DNA of 64,000 nucleotides, from contig NZ_JACHJY010000004.1 in NCBI RefSeq assembly GCF_014203895.1, positions 124,001 through 188,000 of the forward strand, written 5' to 3'. The notes beneath the pieces were generated by a model. That model saw only the letters and a program-made list of their open reading frames with translations. It had not been told where the DNA came from and made no database searches. The stretch is from Streptomyces nymphaeiformis (GTDB lineage: Bacteria; Actinomycetota; Actinomycetes; Streptomycetales; Streptomycetaceae). Shown in pieces: positions 49,708 through 58,192 of this stretch. The translations under genes were made by a program, and so were the position numbers. The stretch's first letter is position 1; every line of letters begins with the position of its first letter.

Positions 49708-51552
49708 ATGAGCGACACCCTGCCCTCCTTCGACGACACGACCGACTTCGAGAACGCCGACCGTGGCTTCCTGGGTTCGCTGGTCCCCGGTGTGGTGAAG
49801 GCCGAGGACGGCCGCGTGATCTGGGACAACGACGCGTACGCCTTCCTCAAGGCGGAGTGCCCGGACACCGCGCACCCCAGTCTGTGGCGGCAGGGGCAGC
49901 TCTCCGCCCGCCAGGGCCTGTACGAGGTCACCGGGGGCGTCTACCAGGTCCGCGGCCTCGACATCTCCAACATGACGCTCGTCGAGGGCGAGCGCGGGGT
50001 GATCGTCATCGACCCGCTGATCTCCGTGGAGACGGCGGCCGCCGCGCTCGCGCTCTACCGGGAGCACCGCGGCGACCGGCCGGTCACCGGCGTGATCTAC
50101 ACCCACTCGCACGGCGACCACTTCGGCGGCGTCCGCGGCGTCCTCCCGCACCGCACCGAGGAGGGCGTGCCGATCCTCGCGCCCGTCGGCTTCCTGGAGC
50201 ACGCGGTCAGCGAGAACGTGTACGCGGGGAACGCGATGACCCGCCGGGCGAGCTACATGTACGGCGTCGGCCTCCCGAAGGCCCCGGACGGCCAGATCGG
50301 GGTGGGCCTCGGCCAGGCCACCTCCACCGGCACCATCAGCCTGATCCCGCCGACCGTCGACATCACGGAGACCGGGCAGCAGGAGACCGTCGACGGCGTG
50401 CGGATCGTCTTCCAGCTGACGCCGGGCACCGAGGCCCCGGCCGAGATGAACTTCCTCTTCCCCGACCTGCGCGCCCTGTGCCTGGCGGAGAACGCCACGC
50501 ACAACATGCACAACGTGCTCACCCTGCGCGGCGCGGTCGTCCGCGACTCCCGGATCTGGGCGCACTACCTGGACGAGGCGATCGAGTACTTCCACGGGCA
50601 GTACGACGTCGGCTTCGCCTCCCACCACTGGCCGACCTGGGGCCACGACAACGTGGTGCGGTTCCTGGCCGAACAGCGCGACCTCTACGCGTACCTGCAC
50701 GACCAGACGCTCCGGCTCCTCAACGAGGGCTGGACGGGCCCCGAGATCGCCGAGCGGATCGAGCTGCCGCCCGCCCTGGAGAAGGCCTGGCACGCGCGCG
50801 GCTACTACGGCTCGCTCAGCCACAACAGCAAGGCGGTCTACCAGCGGTACCTCGGCTGGTACGACGGCAACCCGGCCCATCTGTGGGAGCACCCGCCGGT
50901 GGAGCTCGCGCGGCGGTACGTGGACGTGGCCGGCGGCCCCGCCGAGGCCGTCGCGAAGGCCCGCGCCTACATCGAGGCCGGGGACCCGCGCTTCGCCGTG
51001 ACCCTGCTCAACCACGTGGTCTTCGCCGACCCCGGGAACACGGAGGCGAAGGAGGTCCTCGCCGGGGTGTACGAGAACCTCGGGTACGGCGCCGAGAACG
51101 CCACCTGGCGGAACTTCTACCTGCGCGGCGCCCAGGAGCTCCGCCAGGGCGTCACCGGCGAGATGGTCGACATGACCAACCCCGAGATGTCGATGGCCCT
51201 CACCGTCCCCATGCTGATCGACTCGATCGCCATCGGGATCGACGGGCCGCGCGCCTGGGACGACGACCTGACGATCGACCTCGTCCTGACCGACACGGGC
51301 CCGCCCACCGACGCGGGCGAGCGGCACCGCCTCACCCTCCACAACGGCGCCCTCACCCACCGGGTGGTCGCCGAGCCCCGGACGCCCGCCGGGCTCACCC
51401 TCACCCTCGGGAAGGTCCAGCTCCTCGGGCTCCTCGCCGGGAAGAGCCCGCAGGAGCTCGGGATCGGCGTGGAGGGCGATCCCACCCTGCTCGCCCGGCT
51501 CTTCTCGTACGTGACGAAGCCCGAAGCCCAGTTCCCGATCGTCACCCCGTGA
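49708..51552 (+). CDS. Alkyl sulfatase (SdsA1-like)
   Basis: A 614-residue metallo-beta-lactamase-fold sulfatase that would cleave primary alkyl sulfates to alcohol and sulfate. The zinc motif is THSHGDHFGG, with ENATHNMHN and HHWPTWG further on. A helical dimerisation region (SRAYVEHV-like; here GSLSHNSKAVYQRYLGWYDG) and a C-terminal SCP2-like domain (about 495-614) complete the SdsA1 layout. No signal peptide is present. The ATG at 49708 has GGAG 12 nt upstream. Confidence 0.93.
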   Translation: MSDTLPSFDDTTDFENADRGFLGSLVPGVVKAEDGRVIWDNDAYAFLKAECPDTAHPSLWRQGQLSARQGLYEVTGGVYQVRGLDISNMTLVEGERGVIVIDPLISVETAAAALALYREHRGDRPVTGVIYTHSHGDHFGGVRGVLPHRTEEGVPILAPVGFLEHAVSENVYAGNAMTRRASYMYGVGLPKAPDGQIGVGLGQATSTGTISLIPPTVDITETGQQETVDGVRIVFQLTPGTEAPAEMNFLFPDLRALCLAENATHNMHNVLTLRGAVVRDSRIWAHYLDEAIEYFHGQYDVGFASHHWPTWGHDNVVRFLAEQRDLYAYLHDQTLRLLNEGWTGPEIAERIELPPALEKAWHARGYYGSLSHNSKAVYQRYLGWYDGNPAHLWEHPPVELARRYVDVAGGPAEAVAKARAYIEAGDPRFAVTLLNHVVFADPGNTEAKEVLAGVYENLGYGAENATWRNFYLRGAQELRQGVTGEMVDMTNPEMSMALTVPMLIDSIAIGIDGPRAWDDDLTIDLVLTDTGPPTDAGERHRLTLHNGALTHRVVAEPRTPAGLTLTLGKVQLLGLLAGKSPQELGIGVEGDPTLLARLFSYVTKPEAQFPIVTP

Positions 51553-51570
51553 CCCCGGCCGTCTGAGCCC

Positions 51571-52962
51571 CTACACCTCGCACGACAGCGCGAACAGGCC
51601 GCGCCTGGCGCCCTCCTCGTAGGCGCTGCGCAGCTCCGGGTCGGCGAGGAGCGCCCCGAGGGCCTCCTCGCCACGCGCGCGCGTGGCGACGCAGTACTCC
51701 GAGGGCCGGTACGAGGAGTCGAAGACCGAGGTCCGCAACAGGTCGACCGCGCCCAGGAGATGGGCCGCCGCGTCGTGCTGCCCGTCCATCGCCCGCATCT
51801 GGGCCAGGAGTTCCGCCGCGCAGGCCGCGCCCACGGCGGAGCCGAGCCGCAGATGCTCGCGCAGGGCCCGCCGGGCGTACTCCGCGGCCCGCCCCCGGTC
51901 CCCGTCCCAGGCGCCCAGTTCGGCCCGTACGTGGTACGCCCAGGCCTCGGCGTACAGGTCGCGGCCCACCCAGGCCCGCCGGCTCTCGCGGTCCGTGTCC
52001 GCCTCGTCCAGCGCCTCCTGCGCGCCCTCCGGGTCGGAGCGGCACAGCGAGAGCGCGAGCCCGACCCAGCACGCCTGCCGGCTCGGCCCGAACTCCGGGT
52101 GCTCCTCCATCAGGGCCAGGGCCTCCCGGAACTCGGCCGCCGCCGCGCGCGTACGCCCCTGGTAGAGGGCGGTCGAGCCGCGCAGATGGGCGAGGAGCGA
52201 CAGGCAGTGCTCGTCACCGTCGCGTACGGCCGCCACCCAGGCCTGGGCGAGGAGCGGGTCGGCGTCCTCGGGGCGGCCCGACTCCAGCTCCAGGAAGGCC
52301 GCGAGCCACAGGGCGCGGGCGGACGGCGGTCCCGCGTGCAGGCTGAGGGCGTGCCGCAGCCGGGAGCGGCCCTCGGCGATCCGCCCGCAGGACACCCACA
52401 GGAACCACAGGGCGACCGCGATCTCGACGGACGTCTCGGCCTCGGCGCTCGGCGAGAGCGGCGCGGTCGTCGGGTCCATGGCGGCCGCCAGGTCCGGGAG
52501 TTCGCGCAGGGCCAGGTCACGGGCGTCGAGCTGACGGCCCCGCTGCCACCAGTCGGCGGCCCGCCTGGCCACCTTCACGCACCACCTGCGGTGGTGCAGC
52601 AGGACGGCCCAGCGGTCCCCGCGCGCGGTGAGCCGGCGGGCGCCGACGGCCCGCATCGGGTGCGGCATCCAGTAGCGGGGCAGACCGTCCTCGCCGTCGA
52701 ACAGGTCGTCCACGGGGAGCAGGGCGAGCGGCGCGAGCCGGTCGAGGACCGCCTGGATCTCCCCCGCGGGCAGCGACCCGGAGGCGCAGACCTCGCGGAC
52801 GGCCTCCCGGCCGAAGGCGCCCTCGAAGACGGACAGCCGTTCCCACAGGAGCCGTTCGGCCGGGCCGCAGCCCTCGTAGCCCCGCTCGGCCGCGGCGACG
52901 TGGTCAAGGCCGACGTGTTCGCCCCACAGACGTTCGGTCTCCGGTGGTTCCGCTGCCCACAT
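51571..52962 (-). CDS. Truncated AfsR/LuxR-type regulator, TPR part only
   Basis: A 463-residue protein. It begins at what is normally the end of a nucleotide-binding (NB-ARC/AAA) module: LWERLSVFEGAFGREAVREVCA and LDRLAPLALLPVD match the winged helix that follows the ATPase. About ten TPR-like repeats follow (LRHALSLHAG, LALSLCRSDPEGAQEAL). No Walker motifs and no DNA-binding domain remain. The ATG at 52962 has GGAG 4 nt upstream; an ATG at 53007 has none. It is divergent from the Lrp-type gene. Confidence 0.7.
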   Translation of the reverse strand: MWAAEPPETERLWGEHVGLDHVAAAERGYEGCGPAERLLWERLSVFEGAFGREAVREVCASGSLPAGEIQAVLDRLAPLALLPVDDLFDGEDGLPRYWMPHPMRAVGARRLTARGDRWAVLLHHRRWCVKVARRAADWWQRGRQLDARDLALRELPDLAAAMDPTTAPLSPSAEAETSVEIAVALWFLWVSCGRIAEGRSRLRHALSLHAGPPSARALWLAAFLELESGRPEDADPLLAQAWVAAVRDGDEHCLSLLAHLRGSTALYQGRTRAAAAEFREALALMEEHPEFGPSRQACWVGLALSLCRSDPEGAQEALDEADTDRESRRAWVGRDLYAEAWAYHVRAELGAWDGDRGRAAEYARRALREHLRLGSAVGAACAAELLAQMRAMDGQHDAAAHLLGAVDLLRTSVFDSSYRPSEYCVATRARGEEALGALLADPELRSAYEEGARRGLFALSCEV

Positions 52963-53126
52963 GTACTCCAGCCCCCGGGTCGCTTCTCCGCCCTTCTCCT
53001 GTGACATAGGACGGATCTGATGGAAATCGGACGGCGTCGCGGCTTGAATGCCTTTGCCCTGGTCCACATCCTGGGCCCTTCCCGTGCCCGCGCCCAGGGT
53101 TTCCCCGGGATCGACCAAGGAGGCAC

Positions 53127-54161
53127 ATGCATACCAGGGAATCCGTCCTCGGGGAGGTGGATCTGGCGCTGATCCACGCACTGCAGATCGCCCCGCGCGC
53201 CAGTTGGACCCAGCTCGCGGGCGTGCTCGACGCGAGCCCGGACACCCTCGCCCGGCGCTGGGAGACCCTCACCACCGGCGGATACGCCTGGAGTTCGCTG
53301 CTCGCCGCCCGGCGCGGCACGGAGGCCACCCTGTACGCCTGGGTCGAGCTGGAGTGCTTCGCCGGGGCCGCCGAGGCCACCGCGACCGAGGTCGCCGGCG
53401 ATCCGTACACCCTCGGCGTCCACCAGGTGACCGGCGACGCCGATCTGGTTCTGCTCGTCAACTGCCCGGACCTGTACGCCCTCGACGGCTACCTCGCCGG
53501 GCGGGTGCGGCGGCTCCCCGGAGTGCTCAGGGCCCGCACCCAGGTCGTCACCCAGCTGCACAACCGCCCGTACCGCTCGCGGATCGAGCAGCTCACCCCG
53601 GCGCAGGCGCAGCACCTCGGCGAGATCACCGGCGCCGACCGGCGGGGCCGGGCCCCCGCGCGCGCGTACCCACCCGTCACGGAACTCGACCAGCGGATCG
53701 TCGCGGAGCTCGCGGGGGACGCCCGGCGCAGCGCCGCCGAACTGGCCCGGCGGTGCGGCACGAGCGAGTCGACCGTGCGCCGCAGGCTGGACGCCCTCGG
53801 CGCGGCCGGCGCCGTCCACCACCACTGCCTGCCGGCCCCGCGGTTCTCCGGGCGGCCGGTGTGGGCGCTGGTCACCGCGTGCGTACCGCCCCTCGAAGTG
53901 GCCGAGTCGGTGGCCTCGCTGACCCGGCTGCGCCAGACCCGCGTGGTCACCTCCGTCACCGGCCCGAACAACCTGGCCCTCGCCATGTGGCTGCGTACGG
54001 TCGAGGAGCTCCACGACGTGACGGCGGCGCTGGTACGGGCCGCGCCGGCGCTGCGGATCACGGGCACCGCCGTGGCCCTGCGGACGCACAAGATCGGCGC
54101 GCAGGTCCTGGGCCCGGACGGCCGGCGCACCCACCACATACGGCCCGACGTCGGCCCCTGA
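53127..54161 (+). CDS. Double-domain Lrp/AsnC regulator
   Basis: A 344-residue protein with two Lrp/AsnC modules in tandem. Each has a helix-turn-helix (SWTQLAGVLDASPDTLARRW and SAAELARRCGTSESTVRRRL) and a ligand-binding ACT-like (RAM) half. This two-in-one layout is common in Streptomyces. The effector, probably an amino acid, is unknown. AAGGAGG lies 6 nt before the ATG. It is divergent from the TPR protein. Confidence 0.9.
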   Translation: MHTRESVLGEVDLALIHALQIAPRASWTQLAGVLDASPDTLARRWETLTTGGYAWSSLLAARRGTEATLYAWVELECFAGAAEATATEVAGDPYTLGVHQVTGDADLVLLVNCPDLYALDGYLAGRVRRLPGVLRARTQVVTQLHNRPYRSRIEQLTPAQAQHLGEITGADRRGRAPARAYPPVTELDQRIVAELAGDARRSAAELARRCGTSESTVRRRLDALGAAGAVHHHCLPAPRFSGRPVWALVTACVPPLEVAESVASLTRLRQTRVVTSVTGPNNLALAMWLRTVEELHDVTAALVRAAPALRITGTAVALRTHKIGAQVLGPDGRRTHHIRPDVGP

Positions 54162-54214
54162 GACGGCCGCGACCGGCTCCTGACAGGGCGACCGGGGCGT
54201 GTTCTGATGGCCGT

Positions 54215-54505
54215 ATGGAGTTCGCCGTGTTCGTGACGCTGCCCGGTCTGGTGATCCTGCTGACCGTGATCGCCTTCGCCGACCAGTTCCTCCGCATGAC
54301 CGGACGCGGCAAGCGGACCGGAACGGTCTCCTCGACGGGCTTCGAGCAGCTGCACGCCACCTTCTCGCAGGGCAAGCAGAACGAGCTCAAGGAGCGGCAG
54401 AGCGCCCTGGTGCTGCGCGACGACGAGGAGGACGGCGCCCCGCCGCGCCACTCGACGGTGGATCTCGGCGGCGGGCGGGCCGTCATCAGGATCAGGCCGT
54501 CCTGA
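54215..54505 (+). CDS. Small membrane-anchored protein (DUF6191-like)
   Basis: A 96-residue protein with one N-terminal membrane helix (FVTLPGLVILLTVIAFADQF) and a polar tail ending in TVDLGGGRAVIRIRP. It resembles DUF6191 proteins (tentative). The ATG at 54215 follows the Lrp gene by 53 bp. Confidence 0.7.
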   Translation: MEFAVFVTLPGLVILLTVIAFADQFLRMTGRGKRTGTVSSTGFEQLHATFSQGKQNELKERQSALVLRDDEEDGAPPRHSTVDLGGGRAVIRIRPS

Positions 54506-54514
54506 CCCTCGGCG

Positions 54515-55345
54515 TCAGGCCGGGCGGGACGCCTTGACCGAGTACATCAGGGGGACGCGGGGGCGGTCCGCGGGGAAGCGGTAGTAGCCGTCCTCGTGCC
54601 GCTGGAGGGCGCCGTAGCGGGGGAAGAGCGAGGCGTCGTGCTCGTGCAGGAACTCGATGCGCAGGCCCGCCTTCGCGAGTGCCGTGACGACCTCGCCGAC
54701 CGGGTGCACCCACTCCACGCTGCGGTTGTGGACGGTGACGGCGTCCAGATCGGCGTACGTCCCCGGGTGGGTGTCCACCCACGGGTCGCGGACGAAGTAG
54801 TCGTGCACGACCCGGCTGCCGGTCTCGTCGTCGAGCGAGTCGGTCAGCGGGTGGAACTCGGCCACGTAGAGGAAGCCGCCCGGGGCGACGAGGGAGGCGG
54901 CGGTCTCCGCCCAGCGCTCGATGTCGGGCAGCCAGCACAGCGCCCCGCCGCCGGTGTAGACGATGTCGTACGAGCCGTCCGGGACGGCCTCCGCGGCGTC
55001 GTACACGTCGGCGGCGACGAAGGCGGCCCGGTCCTGCGACAGGCCCAGGTCTGCGGCGAGCGAGCGCGCGGTCTCGACGGCCGGCTCGGAGAAGTCCAGG
55101 CCGACGACGCGCGAGGCGCCGTGCCGGGCCCAGGAGAGGGTGTCCAGGCCGATGTGGCACTGGAGGTGGAGGAGGGAGCGTCCGCTGACGTCGCCGACCT
55201 CCGCGAGCTCGAAGTCCCGCAGGGCGTCCTTGCCCTCGCGGAAGGTGTCGAGGTCGTAGAACTCGCTGGCGACGTGGATCGGGACGCGCTCGTCCCACTT
55301 CGCGCGGTTGGCCTCGTGCCAGTCCTCAGGCGTCGGAGAGTACAT
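54515..55345 (-). CDS. Class I SAM-dependent methyltransferase
   Basis: A 276-residue methyltransferase. SAM-binding motif I is LLHLQCHIGLDTLSWA, then VGLDFSEPAV, YDIVYTGGGALCWLPDI and LVAPGGFLYVAEFHPL. It is a Methyltransf_25-like enzyme; the substrate is unknown. The ATG at 55345 is chosen by homology to the usual start MYSPTPEDWHEANR. A TTATCCACA nonamer lies 11 bp upstream of the start, between this gene and the divergent peptidase. Confidence 0.88.
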   Translation of the reverse strand: MYSPTPEDWHEANRAKWDERVPIHVASEFYDLDTFREGKDALRDFELAEVGDVSGRSLLHLQCHIGLDTLSWARHGASRVVGLDFSEPAVETARSLAADLGLSQDRAAFVAADVYDAAEAVPDGSYDIVYTGGGALCWLPDIERWAETAASLVAPGGFLYVAEFHPLTDSLDDETGSRVVHDYFVRDPWVDTHPGTYADLDAVTVHNRSVEWVHPVGEVVTALAKAGLRIEFLHEHDASLFPRYGALQRHEDGYYRFPADRPRVPLMYSVKASRPA

Positions 55346-55355
55346 GTCGGGGAGG

Positions 55356-55364
55356 TTATCCACA
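55356..55364 (+). promoter_or_regulatory. DnaA-box-like nonamer
   Basis: TTATCCACA, an exact consensus DnaA box, in the 71-bp gap between the divergent methyltransferase and peptidase genes. Confidence 0.35.
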
Positions 55365-55416
55365 GGCCGCGGACGACGCGACCACATTGTCGGCGGCGCG
55401 GAGCATGATGGATGCC

Positions 55417-57228
55417 ATGACTACCGAGAGCAAGCACAGCGACACCCCCGTCTGGGAGCAGCGCTTCCGGGCCCCCCGCGTCTCCCTGCCCGAGTGGGCT
55501 GAGGAGGCCCCTGACCGCTCACTCTTCGTGTCCAACGCGACGGGGACGTACGAGCTGTACGCCTGGGACCGGGCGAGCGGCGGGCAGCGGCAGGTCACGG
55601 ACCGGCCGAACGGCACGACGGACGGCACGCTGTCGCCGGACGGCGCCTCGATCTGGTGGTTCGCGGACACCGACGGGGACGAGTTCGGGGTGTGGATGCG
55701 CCAGCCGTTCGAGGGCGGCGCGGACGAGCCGGCCGTGCCCGGTCTCGCCCCCTCCTATCCGGCCGGGCTCGCCATCGGCCGGGAGGGCACGCTCGTGGTG
55801 GGCCGCTCCACGGACGAGGACGGCTCGACGGTGCATCTCGTACGGCCCGGGGCCGCCGAACCGGTCGAGATCTACCGGCACCGGGAGTCGGCCGGCGTCG
55901 GCGACCTGTCGTACGACGGCTCGCTGGTCGCGATCGAGCACACCGAGCACGGGGACGCGATGCACTCGGCGCTGCGCGTGCTGCGCGCCTCGGACGCGGG
56001 CGTGGTGGCCGAGCTCGACGACACCAAGGGCGGCACGGAGGAGCTGGGGCTCACGGTCCTCGGCTTCGCCCCGCTGGCCGGGGACACCCGGCTGCTCGTC
56101 GGGCACCAGCGGCGCGGCCGCTGGGAGCCGATGCTGTGGGACGTGGCGACGGGCACCGAGACCGACCTGCGGCTCGACCTGCCGGGCGACGTGTCGGCCG
56201 AGTGGTACCCGGACGGCTCGGGTCTGCTGATCGTGCACGGCTTCGAGGCCCGCAGCGAGCTGTGGCGGTACGAGATCGCGACCGGCGCGCTGGTGCGGGT
56301 GGAGACCCCGGCCGGTTCGGTGTCGAGCGCGACGGCCCGGCCGGACGGCTCCGTGGAGTACCTGTGGTCCTCGGCAGCCGAGCCGCCGGTGGTGCGGTCC
56401 ACGGCCGGCGGTGTCGTCCTCGACCCGCCCGGCCCGAAGGCGCCGCCGTCGGTGCCCGTGGAGGACGTGTGGGTGGACGGCCCCGGCGGCAGGGTCCACG
56501 CGCTCGTGCAGCGCCCGGCGGAGGGCGAGGGCCCCTTCCCGACGGTCTTCGAGGTGCACGGCGGCCCCACCTGGCACGACAGCGACGCCTTCGCGTCGGG
56601 CCCGGCGGCCTGGGTGGACCACGGGTACGCGGTGGTGCGGGTCAACTACCGGGGCTCCACGGGATACGGCCGGGAGTGGACCGACGCGCTGAAGCACCGG
56701 GTCGGTCTGATCGAGCTGGAGGACATCGCGGCGGTTCGCGCCTGGGCGGTGGACAGCGGCCTCGCGGACCCGGCGCGCCTGGTCCTCTCCGGCGGCTCCT
56801 GGGGCGGTTACCTGACGCTGCTCGGTCTGGGCACGCAGCCGGACGACTGGGCGGTCGGTCTCGCGGCCGTGCCCGTCGCGGACTACGTCACGGCGTACGA
56901 GGACGAGATGGAGGCCCTCAAGGCGATGGACCGGACGCTCCTGGGCGGCTCCCCGGAGGAGGTGCCCGAGCGGTACGCGGCCTCGTCGCCGCTGACGTAC
57001 GTGGACGCGGTGAAGGCCCCGGTGCACGTGACGGCCGGCGTCAACGACCCGCGCTGCCCGATCCGGCAGATCGACAACTACGTCGACCGGCTGGCGGCCC
57101 GGGGCGCGGTCCACGAGGTGTACCGGTACGACGCGGGCCACGGTTCGCTGGTGGTGGAGGAGCGGATCAAGCAGGTCGCCCTGGACCTGGACTTCGCGGC
57201 GAGACACCTGGGGGGCGCCCAGGCCTGA
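55417..57228 (+). CDS. S9 family prolyl oligopeptidase-like peptidase
   Basis: A 603-residue cytoplasmic serine peptidase. An N-terminal beta-propeller (about 1-355; SPDGASIWWF, YPDGSGLLIV blades) is followed by an alpha/beta-hydrolase domain with Ser in GGSWGGYLT, Asp in GVNDPRCP and His in DAGHGSL. It resembles acylaminoacyl peptidases. The start is taken as the ATG at 55417; in-frame ATGs at 55405 and 55408 are also possible. Confidence 0.92.
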   Translation: MTTESKHSDTPVWEQRFRAPRVSLPEWAEEAPDRSLFVSNATGTYELYAWDRASGGQRQVTDRPNGTTDGTLSPDGASIWWFADTDGDEFGVWMRQPFEGGADEPAVPGLAPSYPAGLAIGREGTLVVGRSTDEDGSTVHLVRPGAAEPVEIYRHRESAGVGDLSYDGSLVAIEHTEHGDAMHSALRVLRASDAGVVAELDDTKGGTEELGLTVLGFAPLAGDTRLLVGHQRRGRWEPMLWDVATGTETDLRLDLPGDVSAEWYPDGSGLLIVHGFEARSELWRYEIATGALVRVETPAGSVSSATARPDGSVEYLWSSAAEPPVVRSTAGGVVLDPPGPKAPPSVPVEDVWVDGPGGRVHALVQRPAEGEGPFPTVFEVHGGPTWHDSDAFASGPAAWVDHGYAVVRVNYRGSTGYGREWTDALKHRVGLIELEDIAAVRAWAVDSGLADPARLVLSGGSWGGYLTLLGLGTQPDDWAVGLAAVPVADYVTAYEDEMEALKAMDRTLLGGSPEEVPERYAASSPLTYVDAVKAPVHVTAGVNDPRCPIRQIDNYVDRLAARGAVHEVYRYDAGHGSLVVEERIKQVALDLDFAARHLGGAQA

Positions 57229-57368
57229 CGGACGAGCCCGGCCGACCGGCGGGGCGCGGGGGCCCGGGCGGCGAGGCACGGGGCCCCGGCGGCGGGCTTG
57301 AGGACCCGGGCTGCGGCGCGGGGACCCGGGCTGCGGGGGGCTGAGGCCGCTTGCGTACCGTGGGGGGC

Positions 57369-58109
57369 GTGTACCGGTTCCTGAGAACGCCCCGCTGGTG
57401 GGGGATCAACGTCTTCGTCCTCCTCGCGATCCCGTTCTGCGTCTTCATGGGGACCTGGCAGCTCGGCAAGTTCGAGGACCGCGTCGCCTCCCACCAGGAG
57501 GCCGAGGAGCGGCCCCCCGCGAGTGCGGAGAAGGCCGAGCCGCTGGACTCCCTGCTGCCGGTGGACCAGGAGACCTCGGGCCGCTCGGCGCAGGCGCGCG
57601 GCCGGTTCGGGGAGCAGTTCCTCGTGCCGGACCGCGAGCTGGACGGCCGCACCGGCTCGTACGTCCTGACGCTGCTGAAGACGGACGGAGGCCGGTCGCT
57701 TCCGGTGGTCCGGGGCTGGCTCCCCACGGGCGCGAAGGCGCCCGCCCCGCCGTCCGGCGAGGTGACGGTGGTGGGTGCGCTCCAGGCCTCGGAGAACCCG
57801 GGCACGAAGGGCGTCCACACGGCGGGCGGGCTGCCCGAGGGCCAGCTCGGCATGATCAGCGCGGCGTCCCTGGTGAACGTGGTCACGGACGACGTGTACG
57901 ACGCGTGGATCACCCTGGCGGACTCCCCCGCCGGGCTCACGCCGGTCCCGGCCGCGGCCGCGGCGGGCACGGGTCTGGACGCGAAGGCCTTCCAGAACCT
58001 CGGCTACACGGCGGAGTGGTTCGTCTTCGCGGGCTTCGTCGTCTTCATGTGGTTCCGCCTCGTCCGCCGCGAGGCGGAGGCCTCCCGCGACGAGGCGCTC
58101 GGCCTGTAG
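57369..58109 (+). CDS. SURF1 family protein
   Basis: A 246-residue protein with two membrane helices, one near the N-terminus (WWGINVFVLLAIPFCVFMGTWQLGKF) and one near the C-terminus (WFVFAGFVVFMWF). The loop carries VVRGWLP. SURF1 proteins assist haem insertion into cytochrome oxidase. The GTG at 57369 follows a G-run. A tandem repeat follows the stop. Confidence 0.92.
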   Translation: MYRFLRTPRWWGINVFVLLAIPFCVFMGTWQLGKFEDRVASHQEAEERPPASAEKAEPLDSLLPVDQETSGRSAQARGRFGEQFLVPDRELDGRTGSYVLTLLKTDGGRSLPVVRGWLPTGAKAPAPPSGEVTVVGALQASENPGTKGVHTAGGLPEGQLGMISAASLVNVVTDDVYDAWITLADSPAGLTPVPAAAAAGTGLDAKAFQNLGYTAEWFVFAGFVVFMWFRLVRREAEASRDEALGL

Positions 58110-58120
58110 GACTTCCCCTT

Positions 58121-58184
58121 CTCGTCCCACAGGCCGCTCGTCCCACAGGCCGCTCGTCCCACAGACCGTCCGTCCCACAGGCCG
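58121..58184. repeat. 4 x 16-nt tandem repeat after SURF1
   Basis: Units at 58121, 58137, 58153 and 58169 with consensus CTCGTCCCACAGGCCG, filling the 83-bp gap between the convergent SURF1 and sigma-partner genes. Confidence 0.92.
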
Positions 58185-58192
58185 GTGCCGGC

